Below, one piece after another: positions 47,967 to 56,407 of a stretch of DNA of 64,000 nt. The notes beneath the pieces were generated by a model that saw only the letters and a list, made by a program, of their open reading frames with translations, did not search any database and was not told the DNA's origin. The stretch covers positions 1-64,000 of the forward strand of contig JAJRWT010000056.1 in NCBI GenBank assembly GCA_024276675.1, given 5' to 3'. The position numbers and the translations under genes were made by a program. Positions within the stretch are counted from its first letter, which is position 1; every line of letters starts with the position of its first letter. The DNA is from Myxococcota bacterium. GTDB lineage: Bacteria > Myxococcota_A > UBA796 > JAFGLY01.

Positions 47967-49058
47967 TCACGACAGGGCCGATCTTATCCATGCACCGCCC
48001 AGCACCCGCTCGCCGTCGTAGAAGACCACGGCCTGCCCTGGTGTGACGGCCCTCTGGGCTTCCCGGAACTCCAACTGCACACGACTGGAGTCCAGGCAAT
48101 GGAGCCAAGCCTCCACCGCCGGGGCGCGATAGCGCACCTGGACCTGGCATTCGAAGCCTTCACCCGGCGCCGGCTGTTCCACGAGCCAGTTGGCACGCTC
48201 CGCCACCAGACCGTTGCTCATGAGCCTGGACAGGTCGGTGTCCACCTCCACCTGCCGGGTACGGGGATCGATGCGCGTCACCCAGGCGGGACGCCCCAGT
48301 GCGACACCGATGCCTCGGCGCTGCCCGATGGTGAAGTGATGTACGCCAGGGTGTGCCCCCAATCTTTCCCCCCGCGCATCCACGACATCGCCCGGTCGGG
48401 GCTCGTTGCCGAAACGCTGGCCCAGGCCTGCCGCGAACCCCCCTTTTGTTCCCACGAGACAGGCGTCCTGGCTGCTGGGTCGCCGGGCCGTGGAGAGCCC
48501 ATGTTCAAGTGCCAGTTCGCGCACGCGGGCCTTGGACAGATCTCCCAGCGGTAAAAAACATAGGGACAACTGTTCCCTGGAGAGGGCGAAAAGGAAATAG
48601 CTCTGGTCCTTGGCCGGATCCCTGCCACGCAAGAGCCGCGGGGGGCCACCCGGGTGGTGAGTCACACGGGCATAGTGCCCAGTTGCCATCATTTCCGCCC
48701 CCAGCTCAATGGCCCGTGCACGGAGCAGTCCAAACTTGAGGTGGCGATTGCAAATCGCACAAGGGCTGGGAGTCCGACCGGAACGGTACTCTTCCCAGGC
48801 CTGCCTCAGCACATGGCGTTCGAAGTGCCGGATACCGTCCACCACGTAGTGGGGGAAACCCAGTTGCTGGGCAACGGCCCTGGCCTGTTCCTCGGCTTCG
48901 GCGCCGCAGCACCAACGGGCCCCCGCCCGGTCCTGGCAGGGCATGAGCCTCAGGGTGATGCCCACCACGCGATAACCACGTTCCAGGGCCAACAGGGCCG
49001 CGACGCTGGAGTCCACGCCACCACTCATGGCCAGCACCACGAGCCTTTTCCGAGTCAT
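47967..49058 (-). CDS. mnmA: tRNA-specific 2-thiouridylase
   Basis: MnmA puts sulfur on U34 of tRNA-Lys, -Glu and -Gln using ATP and a persulfide relay. The 363-residue protein has the PP-loop LAMSGGVDSSVAALL (11-17), the catalytic cysteine C103 in CAICNRHLKFG and the second cysteine C200 in SSQDACLVG. ATGHYARV, AKDQSYFLF, HPGVHHFTIGQRRGI and the C-terminal barrel (YRAPAVEA, GQAVVFYDGERVLGGAWI) are also present. Length and order are typical. GGAG precedes the ATG by 7 nt. It starts 15 nt after the tandem-phosphoribosyltransferase gene and is probably co-transcribed with it. Confidence 0.96.
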   Translation of the reverse strand: MTRKRLVVLAMSGGVDSSVAALLALERGYRVVGITLRLMPCQDRAGARWCCGAEAEEQARAVAQQLGFPHYVVDGIRHFERHVLRQAWEEYRSGRTPSPCAICNRHLKFGLLRARAIELGAEMMATGHYARVTHHPGGPPRLLRGRDPAKDQSYFLFALSREQLSLCFLPLGDLSKARVRELALEHGLSTARRPSSQDACLVGTKGGFAAGLGQRFGNEPRPGDVVDARGERLGAHPGVHHFTIGQRRGIGVALGRPAWVTRIDPRTRQVEVDTDLSRLMSNGLVAERANWLVEQPAPGEGFECQVQVRYRAPAVEAWLHCLDSSRVQLEFREAQRAVTPGQAVVFYDGERVLGGAWIRSALS

Positions 49059-49073
49059 GTCTGAACTCCGGTG

Positions 49074-50279
49074 TCAATCTCCGTAGAGCACCCGGTGCAG
49101 CCGGGGATTGAGGACCAGCAGATCCTTCCGGGGATTGGGAAGCTTGTGTATGGAGGCGGGATAGATGATCTCCTTGTGGACCTCGTGAAGAAAGTAGTGG
49201 GGCTTTCGGATATCGGGAGTGACGGTCCAGGTGGAGTCATCGTCGGGATTGTAGTAGACGGACGCCACACGCACCTGCTTGTGGTTCAGGTTGCGGCGCA
49301 AGGTTTCCTTCAGCCGGGAAATTACATCGTTTACCAATCGCCCCGCACGGAAGGTCGTGTCGATGATGAGTAGCTGGTCGGTCTTTTCGACGTGATCCTC
49401 CAGGTAACGTATACCCAGAACCTGGCTTCGGTAGCTCAAGCGGGTGGGGGTGGTGTTGATGCTGATGTGATCCGGCGGGCGGCGATGAGATCGCCGCTTT
49501 GCCAGGTAATACTTGTATACCTCGTGTACCGGGAGACCGGACAGGACCCGACCGGGCCACAAAGCTACGATGAAGTCGGGAGAAAAACCGGCATCGTTGC
49601 TGACGATCACTCCCAACTTCATGCAATCCAGGAGCAGATCCCTGGGTTGCACGTAGATATACGGCAGGTGGTCCATCCCGCCGAATGTATCCTGGTTGCC
49701 TGCCTCTCCGCGAAGAACCCGCCACAGGTCAGGGTCTTTTTCGAAGATCTTCCGGTCGTCCGTGTCTGCCGGGTCCACCAGGTCCGACAGCTCGTGTGGA
49801 TAGTCGATCCAGACGTCTGCCGCAATCTGCTTCAAGGCGATAACCGGCAGGTCGTCGTAGACCCGCTTTTCCGGCTTGTCATGAACCGTTGCGATGAGAA
49901 TATCCCGGGGGGCGTTGGCCCTTGCCTTTTGTCGCAACAGCTCCACTACCCTCCGGATGGTGTTTCCCGATTCGTAGACATCGTCTACGATGAGCAGGGC
50001 GTCTTCCGGACAGATCACCTGTACCAGGTGCTCCAGGTTCTTGACGGTCACCTCGCCCTGCCGCCCGATTCCCACGTAGGAATCCGTGGCTATGGTGGTG
50101 TGGTTTATGGCCAGACCCTGGCTGCGAAAGTAGGCATCCACACCCAGCCCCACAGGAGTCCCACCCCGCCAGATGGATATCACGTGCCTGGGTCTGAAGC
50201 CGCTTTCAAAAACGGCCCTGCCCAGCTTGAACGAATCCACCAGCAGGTCATCCGCGTCCACATGCAGCAGCGTTGTCAT
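49074..50279 (-). CDS. Tandem phosphoribosyltransferase protein (two PRTase domains)
   Basis: The 401-residue protein is an internal duplication of a type I PRTase fold. Domain 1 (1 to ~190) opens DADDLLVDSFKLGRAVFESG and carries the PRPP loop LLIVDDVYESGNTI (95-108). Domain 2 (~205-401) opens QPRDLLLDCMKLGVIVSNDA and has LLIIDTTFRAGRLVND (303-318) at the same place. There the acidic pair is altered to D-T-T, so domain 2 may not bind PRPP. The loop type suggests a hypoxanthine/xanthine-guanine-like enzyme, with substrate unproven. GGAGG lies 9 nt before the ATG. It sits upstream of mnmA and between purine-synthesis and purine-oxidation genes. Confidence 0.8.
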   Translation of the reverse strand: MTTLLHVDADDLLVDSFKLGRAVFESGFRPRHVISIWRGGTPVGLGVDAYFRSQGLAINHTTIATDSYVGIGRQGEVTVKNLEHLVQVICPEDALLIVDDVYESGNTIRRVVELLRQKARANAPRDILIATVHDKPEKRVYDDLPVIALKQIAADVWIDYPHELSDLVDPADTDDRKIFEKDPDLWRVLRGEAGNQDTFGGMDHLPYIYVQPRDLLLDCMKLGVIVSNDAGFSPDFIVALWPGRVLSGLPVHEVYKYYLAKRRSHRRPPDHISINTTPTRLSYRSQVLGIRYLEDHVEKTDQLLIIDTTFRAGRLVNDVISRLKETLRRNLNHKQVRVASVYYNPDDDSTWTVTPDIRKPHYFLHEVHKEIIYPASIHKLPNPRKDLLVLNPRLHRVLYGD

Positions 50280-50343
50280 TACTTACCACCTCCGTCACAA
50301 CCAATCGCCCGGAACGTGGCAGCAGGATAACCAACCATGACCT

Positions 50344-51423
50344 GTGACGGGCACCCAAAGTGTGCCACAATTCCCATTCCCGGTGCGGGCACAGCGAAAG
50401 GGGCCATCCATCGGGAGACCAGGGGCGACATCATGGTCGCGGGGCATCCGAATCATTCACCATCCTTCAAAGGGTTCCAGGTTCTTGATCGCACTTCCGC
50501 CATTGCTCGCCCTGCTTCTGCTGGCTCCCCCCCAATCGCTGGGAAGCACGGAAACCAGCCCGCTTCCCGCCGGCACCCTGGCCGCTCCATTGCTGGCCGA
50601 CCCACGGGAAACCAGCTCTTCGCTGACTCTGCGCACGGGCACCCCGGCAATCGAGACAACCCTGGCCACCGACATCGGCATCGTTCGCTTCACAGCAGAC
50701 CGTGTCGCTCTCCAGTTGGACCTGTCCGCCGGGTTCTTCGTGGACTTCGAACCTGAAGGAGAACTCACCTTCGCGGGCACCACCTTCGATGGCTTGTTCC
50801 GCTTTCCCGTGAGTGTGTCTATCCAACGCGTCTCCGTGCGCCTGGAATGGGCCCACATCTCGGGCCATTACCTGGACGGCGCCAGGATCCTGGACGACTA
50901 CGGAGATCTGAACACCGAGACATACTCCCGAGAGTACCTGCGTCTTCTCATCATGTGGGAGGGGAGCGCGTTTTCGCCCTACGCTGGCTGGCGTGAGCTG
51001 CTGCATTCCCTTCCCCAGGTTCCAGGCCCCGCCTTCCAGCTCGGCTACAACCTGGTTGATCCTGCCGAGTATCCCGTCTACCACGCCCTTGACGTGAAAC
51101 AGGCGGCCGAGTACGATTGGAGCCCGTCCGTGACCGTTCAAGCGGGACTACATCTTCGTGGCAACCATTACCGGGCCGTGCGGCTGGGGCTGCTTCTGCG
51201 AACCGGGCCGGACGACACGGGCAAGCTCATGGGGCAGGCTGACACCTACCTGGGCCTGGTCCTTGGATTCGACAAGACAAGGGGCGACGACGGCACAGCC
51301 CGGCCAGGGACCATGCTTCTCGACGAAGCCGGAAACGACGTTCCCCCCAAACCCGCATCTCCAGCCTCACCCGACAACGGCCCCACCTCCACACCGGGAC
51401 CGCCATCCGAGTCCCAACCGTGA
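50344..51423 (+). CDS. Predicted exported envelope protein, possibly DUF1207-like
   Basis: The frame encodes up to 359 residues. A hydrophobic segment FLIALPPLLALLLLAPPQSLG (about residues 47-67) looks like a signal peptide, so the true start is probably close to it. No in-frame ATG is there, and a TTG near 50485 or the GTG at 50344 are the options. The mature part is strand-rich, with WAHISGHYLDGARILDDYG and FSPYAGWRELLHSLP. This recalls outer-membrane DUF1207 proteins, but the match is not secure. The C-terminus is a proline-rich tail. The lipoprotein gene follows after 27 nt. Confidence 0.6.
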   Translation: MTGTQSVPQFPFPVRAQRKGPSIGRPGATSWSRGIRIIHHPSKGSRFLIALPPLLALLLLAPPQSLGSTETSPLPAGTLAAPLLADPRETSSSLTLRTGTPAIETTLATDIGIVRFTADRVALQLDLSAGFFVDFEPEGELTFAGTTFDGLFRFPVSVSIQRVSVRLEWAHISGHYLDGARILDDYGDLNTETYSREYLRLLIMWEGSAFSPYAGWRELLHSLPQVPGPAFQLGYNLVDPAEYPVYHALDVKQAAEYDWSPSVTVQAGLHLRGNHYRAVRLGLLLRTGPDDTGKLMGQADTYLGLVLGFDKTRGDDGTARPGTMLLDEAGNDVPPKPASPASPDNGPTSTPGPPSESQP

Positions 51424-51450
51424 TACTCGCCATGGCAGGAGGTTCCCACA

Positions 51451-52335
51451 ATGTCTCCCAGGGCACTCTCTCCCAGGACAATCTCTCCCAGGGCACTGCT
51501 CGCCCCGGCCCTTGCAACCACCGCCTGCCTCGCTGCGCCTCCAACGGATACGGGCACTACCGAAGCCACCGGCGTCACGCTCACCCTGTCCCTCCAGGCT
51601 CGCACATCCTGTGAACCCTGCGCAGCCCTCACCGACGACAGCCTCTCGTATGACACACCCATTTCAATGACCCTGGGCCTGCTCTCCGTGGAATTGCTGA
51701 AATCATGGACCGACCAGTCACCCGTCACCCTGTTCCAGGCCAGCACTCCCACGGCAATTGACCTGATGCTGCCCCAGAACTCAATCTCCATGGACCTTGG
51801 AGAACTGCAAGAGGGTGAGTACCCCTACGTCGGCCTGAGCCTGGGCTACATGGTCTCAGCCATCCAGGCTGACGGCCACCTGGATGGCATCGACCTCCAC
51901 GACGGCACCTTCAGCATGGACCTGTGTCTCGGCGACTACAGCACCGAAGGCGGCTCCGCCAGGACCCAGGGAGACTACACGGCCACTTTCGAGTACATGG
52001 GCTACGACTTTTCCATGGACGCCATCGCACAGGTGGACTCCTTTCCCCCGTCCGACTCCTGCGCCATCGTAGACGCCTCGGAATCCCGCTTCTCCGTCGT
52101 TCTCACCTCCCCGAGCCCCGTCACCGTCTCACATGCCGCTCCCCAGGCCCAGAATCTCCTCCTGGACATCTTCATTCAGGACTCCTTCTCATGGCTTGAC
52201 AATCCCGCCTACCAATCGGGAGAGGATGTCTTCGATGTCACCACCAACCCCACCGACACCGAGTTCCCCGCGGGTTTCCTGCCCAGGGCCTACTCGTTGG
52301 CCCTGAACACCGAATCTTGCTGGGAGAATCTCTGA
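51451..52335 (+). CDS. Predicted lipoprotein of unknown function
   Basis: The 294-residue product starts MSPRALSPRTISPRALL, an unusual triplicated SPR motif matching a short DNA repeat (CTCTCCCAGG). A hydrophobic run and a probable lipobox (ATTA|C) follow, then PPTDTGTTE. The mature part is acidic and Ser/Thr-rich, without known domains. AGGAGG lies 8 nt before the ATG. It is downstream of, and probably co-transcribed with, the envelope protein at 50344. The DTG motif after the cysteine is shared with other lipoproteins in the window. It converges with xdhB. Confidence 0.7.
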   Translation: MSPRALSPRTISPRALLAPALATTACLAAPPTDTGTTEATGVTLTLSLQARTSCEPCAALTDDSLSYDTPISMTLGLLSVELLKSWTDQSPVTLFQASTPTAIDLMLPQNSISMDLGELQEGEYPYVGLSLGYMVSAIQADGHLDGIDLHDGTFSMDLCLGDYSTEGGSARTQGDYTATFEYMGYDFSMDAIAQVDSFPPSDSCAIVDASESRFSVVLTSPSPVTVSHAAPQAQNLLLDIFIQDSFSWLDNPAYQSGEDVFDVTTNPTDTEFPAGFLPRAYSLALNTESCWENL

Positions 52336-52402
52336 CTCGTCATCCACGGGATCACCAACCAGACTCTCCCCCGATGGGACAGATCTGCGAGCCCCGGGGA
52401 GA

Positions 52403-54739
52403 CTATTCCCTGGCCAGTTGCACCGCGCGCAGGATGGATTCAGGCGTGGCGGGCAGCTCCAGGTCGGCAAACTGCCGCTTGCCGAAAGCCGCCACGGCCC
52501 TGCACAGCGCCAGGTATGCACTGATGGCCAGCATGAGGGGGGGCTCGCCCACCGCCTTGCTGCCGTAGATGACCCGAGCCTGGTGAGCCCTGTCCAGGAA
52601 CGACACCCGGAAGTCCACGGGCACATCGCTTATGGCAGGGATCTTGTAGGTGCTGGGCGAATGGGTGAGAAGTCTGCCGCCTTCGTCGCGAATCAGCTCT
52701 TCGCTGGTAAGCCAGCCCAATCCCTGCACGAAGCCCCCCTCAACCTGGCCCAGGTCCAGAGCAGGAGAGAGGCTGTCGCCCACATCGTGGAGTATGTCAA
52801 CCCGCTGCAGCTTCCACTCGCCCGTGAACGCCGAGATCTCCACCTGGGAGACAGCCACCCCGAAGGCAAAGTAGTGAAAGGGCGTTCCGACGCCACGCTG
52901 CCTGTCATAGGCGATTCCAGGGGTACGGTAGTAGCCGCTGGCCGCCAGGTGTACCCGCCGAAGGGTCGCCTCTCCACAGACCTGGGCAAAACTCAGGGAA
53001 CGGCCTTCCTTGCCACAGGCCCACACCGCTCCGCCGTCGGTGGGCCTCGAGACCGCGGCACCTGGCCGGTGCCCATCGGCGACGAACCTCACCGAATCCG
53101 GATCCCGGTCCATCATGGCGGCAGCCACGGGCCGGAGACGTTCCAGCAGCAGTCTGGCGGCAGAGCGCACGGCCTGCCCGTTGAGGTCGGAGCCACTGGA
53201 GGCCGCCGTCGGCGAGGTGTTGGGCACCTTGGAGGTGGATGTGGGCATGGGCCTTATGCGGTGGATTCCGATGCCCAGGGCGCGGGCACAGACCTGGAGC
53301 ATCTTCGTGTGAAGTCCCTGACCCATCTCGGTTCCACCGTGGTTGAGCTGAACTGTGCCGTCGCCGTAGATGGCCAGGGCCGCCCCGGCCTGGTTCAGCA
53401 TCGCCGAGGTGAAAGAGATGCCGAACTTGACGGGGCTCAAGGCGATACCACGCTTGAGGTGTTGGTGTTGGGCGTTGAAGCGCTCCACCTGCCGGCGACG
53501 ATCCGCCAGTTGGGCTGAATGTTCCAGGCCCTGGAGCATTCTTGGCAGTCGGAAGTCGCTCACTGCCTGGCCATACGGCGTGAGGTCCGTGGGCGGCAGA
53601 CCGTAGAGGTTGGCGCGACGTACGTCCATGGGATCCAGGGACAGGTGATCCGCCACCCGCTCCATCACCTGCTCCACCACCAGCATTCCCTGCGGCCCCC
53701 CGAAGCCCCTCAGGGCGGTGCTGCTGGGGGTGTTGGTCCGCACCACCCGACCCAGAAAATCCACGACTGGCAGAAAGTAGGCGTTGTCGAGGTGAAACAA
53801 GGCCCTGTCCAGGATGGAGAGCGAGAGGTCGGTGCTCCAACCGCCATCGGCATATACCCTGGCCTTGAAAACCAGGAGCTTGCCCAGATCGTTGAAACCC
53901 ACCTCCCACTCGGTGAGGAAGGCGTGGCGCTTGCCCGTCTGGATCATGTCCTGGTCACGGTCAAGGACACACTTGGTGGGACGACGGAACAAGCCGGCTC
54001 CCAGCGCCGCAATGCTGGCCCAGTGGGCGCCCTGGCTTTCCTTGCCGCCAAAAGCACCGCCCATCCTGGGCACCACGACTTCGACGCGGTTCCTGCTCCA
54101 ACCCAGGTTGTCGGCCACCACCTTCTGGGCTCCGGAGGGGTGCTGCGTAGAGCTGTAGACCAACACGCTGCGGTTTTCGCCCGGAAGCGCCAGGGCTGCC
54201 TGGGTTTCCATGTAGAAATGATCCTGGGCAGGTGAACGAAAGACCCCCTTCAAGCGGTGAGGAGCAGATTCCAAGACGGCTCCTGGTTCGCCTCGACGTA
54301 TCCGGTGCGGTTCCCCGATGAAATGGTCCAGCCGGATTCCCATGCCAAGATCCACGACCGCCGGCAGGGGCTCATACTCCACTCTAACCAGGCCCAGTGC
54401 TTTCCTGCAGAACTCCGGACTTTCGGCGTAGACCACGGCAACGGCCTGCCCCACGCAGTGGACCTGGTCGGTGGCCAGGAGAGGTTCGTCGGGGAATATG
54501 GGCCCCGCCAGGTTGGCCCCGGGCACATCGCCGGCGAACAACACGGCATGGACACCGGGTCGTTCCAGCGCCGCGGTTGCGTCCCGCGACAGGATGCGGG
54601 CGCGGGCATGGGGCGAGGGGAGAACCATGGCCCAGAGAATATCTGGGGGTTCCGGGAGATCATCCACGTACAGAGCACGACCGGTCACGTGCAGAAAGGC
54701 ACTCTCGTGATGGATATTGTCTCCCCTTGAATTGGACAT
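52403..54739 (-). CDS. xdhB: Xanthine dehydrogenase, molybdopterin subunit
   Basis: XdhB binds the molybdenum cofactor and oxidises hypoxanthine and xanthine towards urate. The 778-residue protein has HVTGRALYVDDLPEP, YMETQAALALPGE, RMGGAFGGKESQGAHWA, STALRGFGGPQGM, GGTEMGQGLHTKMLQ and SGSDLNGQAV. It also has YGSKAVGEPPLMLAIS, whose Glu is the catalytic base of this family. Length is normal for the two-subunit bacterial type. The start at 54739 has GGAG 8 nt upstream. It follows xdhA by 59 nt. The Mo-insertion chaperone XdhC is not in the window. Confidence 0.93.
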   Translation of the reverse strand: MSNSRGDNIHHESAFLHVTGRALYVDDLPEPPDILWAMVLPSPHARARILSRDATAALERPGVHAVLFAGDVPGANLAGPIFPDEPLLATDQVHCVGQAVAVVYAESPEFCRKALGLVRVEYEPLPAVVDLGMGIRLDHFIGEPHRIRRGEPGAVLESAPHRLKGVFRSPAQDHFYMETQAALALPGENRSVLVYSSTQHPSGAQKVVADNLGWSRNRVEVVVPRMGGAFGGKESQGAHWASIAALGAGLFRRPTKCVLDRDQDMIQTGKRHAFLTEWEVGFNDLGKLLVFKARVYADGGWSTDLSLSILDRALFHLDNAYFLPVVDFLGRVVRTNTPSSTALRGFGGPQGMLVVEQVMERVADHLSLDPMDVRRANLYGLPPTDLTPYGQAVSDFRLPRMLQGLEHSAQLADRRRQVERFNAQHQHLKRGIALSPVKFGISFTSAMLNQAGAALAIYGDGTVQLNHGGTEMGQGLHTKMLQVCARALGIGIHRIRPMPTSTSKVPNTSPTAASSGSDLNGQAVRSAARLLLERLRPVAAAMMDRDPDSVRFVADGHRPGAAVSRPTDGGAVWACGKEGRSLSFAQVCGEATLRRVHLAASGYYRTPGIAYDRQRGVGTPFHYFAFGVAVSQVEISAFTGEWKLQRVDILHDVGDSLSPALDLGQVEGGFVQGLGWLTSEELIRDEGGRLLTHSPSTYKIPAISDVPVDFRVSFLDRAHQARVIYGSKAVGEPPLMLAISAYLALCRAVAAFGKRQFADLELPATPESILRAVQLARE

Positions 54740-54798
54740 GGCGGATACTCCGTGGCTGTTTGGGGGGAAAACCTGGTGGCGCACCCCGGGGACGCCAT

Positions 54799-56286
54799 TC
54801 ACGGAAGATTGCGGATGGGCTGGCCATCGGCACCCGGTCGTATTCTCTCACCCCTGCTCTCGAAGAAGAAGGCACGCAGCAGGTTGCGGGCCAGGTCCAT
54901 CCGGTACGAGGCCGAACCCCTGATGTCCGAGATGGGCGCGATGTCGTGCTCCATGGCATCCATGGCCCTGGCGAGTGAGGCTTCGTCCCAGGCTCTGCCC
55001 ATAATGGCGGCTTCCGCGGTCCGGGCTCGTAGCGGCACGGGCGCTACACCCCCAAGGGCAAGACGGCAGCGCTGCACGAGCCCGGAAGCACCCAACTCCA
55101 GGTACATTCCAGCGGACACGGTGCTGATGTCCAGGTCCTTCCGCTTCGAGACCTTGTAGGAGGAACAAAGGGCCGTCGGCGAGGGACGGGGAAGCTCCAC
55201 GGCATGGAGGATCTCGCCGGGCCCAAGGGCTGTGCGCCGATACCCCAGAAAAAAGTCGCCAAGGGACAAGGTCCGTTCCCCGGAGTTCGACAACAACACG
55301 ACACTTGCATCCAGCGCCATGAACACGGGTGCAAGATCCCCGATGGGCGAGGCCGTGCACAGGTTGCCTCCCACCGTGGCCCTGTTACGCACCTGCCGGG
55401 AGCCGAAGACGCGGAGCATCCGCCCCAGGGCGGGGATCTCGGCTCCCAGGGACTCGTGCAAGCGAGTCATGCTCGTGCCCGAACCGATGCGCAAGGTAGA
55501 GGACGTTTTCTCCACGAACCGGAGTTGGGACAGCGCAGCCAACGAGATGACATGGGGTATGTCTTCGTGCCCTTTGATCAATCTCAGGGCCAAGTCCGTT
55601 CCCCCGGCCACCAACCGGGCCTCCGGGTTGGCATCCAGTGCTTCCCACAGCTCGTCAAACGTAGCGGGCTGAATGTAGACCTGCTCGCCGTCATTCAAGT
55701 AGAGCGCCTGTTCCCGGGGCCGGTGCTCGCGCAAGACCCTGGCAAAACGGTCGTCGGGACACAGGCCGCCCACCTGCCGGGCGGCTTCCCCAATGGAACG
55801 ATAACCGGTGCAACGGCAGAGGTTGCCGGCCATCTGTTCCTGTATGGCATCGTCTCCCCAACTCTGTACGTCGTCGCGATAACAGGCTTCGAACATAGAC
55901 ATGACCACGCCTGGCGTACAGAATCCACACTGGGAGGCCCTGTGCTCCACCACAGCCCGTTGAACCGGGTGAAGGCCTCCCCGGGGATCGTCCATCTGGC
56001 TGCCGGCCAATCTCAAGCCTTCGACGGTGTAGACACGCTTGCCGTGAACCATGGGAAGCAGGAGCAGGCAGGAGTTCACCGCACGAAAAGCCGGGCTACA
56101 GCCATCTTCCTGCTCCAGAAGCACGACGGTACAGGCTCCGCAGTCGCCCTCGCCACAGGCTTCCTTGGTACCCCTGAGTCGCAGGTGGTCCCTGATATAG
56201 CGTAGAAGTGTCGTGGTTGGGCGAATCCCCGGTGCCACGAGCTGTAGTTCATCGTTCAACCAGAAAGAAACACTGTTGGAAGACAT
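54799..56286 (-). CDS. xdhA: Xanthine dehydrogenase, [2Fe-2S]/FAD subunit
   Basis: XdhA passes electrons from the Mo site through two [2Fe-2S] clusters to FAD and NAD+. The 495-residue protein has the plant-type ferredoxin motif CGEGDCGAC (C44, C49, C52) plus C73, and a second cluster in QCGFCTPG (C120, C123) and GNLCRCTGYRSI (C157, C159). The FAD domain has LVAGGTDLALRL (226-230) and GGNLCTASPIGDLAPVFMAL. This fusion of Fe-S and FAD parts is the Rhodobacter/E. coli-style XdhA arrangement. GAGG lies 5 nt before the ATG, within an inverted repeat. It leads the xdhAB pair and is divergent from ssnA. Confidence 0.94.
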   Translation of the reverse strand: MSSNSVSFWLNDELQLVAPGIRPTTTLLRYIRDHLRLRGTKEACGEGDCGACTVVLLEQEDGCSPAFRAVNSCLLLLPMVHGKRVYTVEGLRLAGSQMDDPRGGLHPVQRAVVEHRASQCGFCTPGVVMSMFEACYRDDVQSWGDDAIQEQMAGNLCRCTGYRSIGEAARQVGGLCPDDRFARVLREHRPREQALYLNDGEQVYIQPATFDELWEALDANPEARLVAGGTDLALRLIKGHEDIPHVISLAALSQLRFVEKTSSTLRIGSGTSMTRLHESLGAEIPALGRMLRVFGSRQVRNRATVGGNLCTASPIGDLAPVFMALDASVVLLSNSGERTLSLGDFFLGYRRTALGPGEILHAVELPRPSPTALCSSYKVSKRKDLDISTVSAGMYLELGASGLVQRCRLALGGVAPVPLRARTAEAAIMGRAWDEASLARAMDAMEHDIAPISDIRGSASYRMDLARNLLRAFFFESRGERIRPGADGQPIRNLP

Positions 56287-56291
56287 GTCGT

Positions 56292-56306
56292 CCTCGATTA
56301 ACGAGG
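56292..56306. promoter_or_regulatory. Palindrome over the xdhA ribosome-binding site
   Basis: CCTCG and CGAGG pair around ATTAA (56292-56306), immediately upstream of the xdhA ATG at 56286. It is in the 121-nt divergent xdhA-ssnA region. It could be an operator shared by both genes or an mRNA hairpin masking the xdhA ribosome-binding site. Confidence 0.35.
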
Positions 56307-56407
56307 TATGGATGTGAAACCACCCAAGGAACTATCAAGCCCGTCCACAGCTTGCCCGTGGCGAAGCTACAAGGACTGGTAAAGAATGCCGACACAGGAG
56401 AACCTAC

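Noticed and set aside
47252..48046. Plus-strand ORF over the 51-bp repeats
   Set aside because: It stays open only because the repeat length is a multiple of three; it overlaps the end of mnmA and has no ribosome-binding site.
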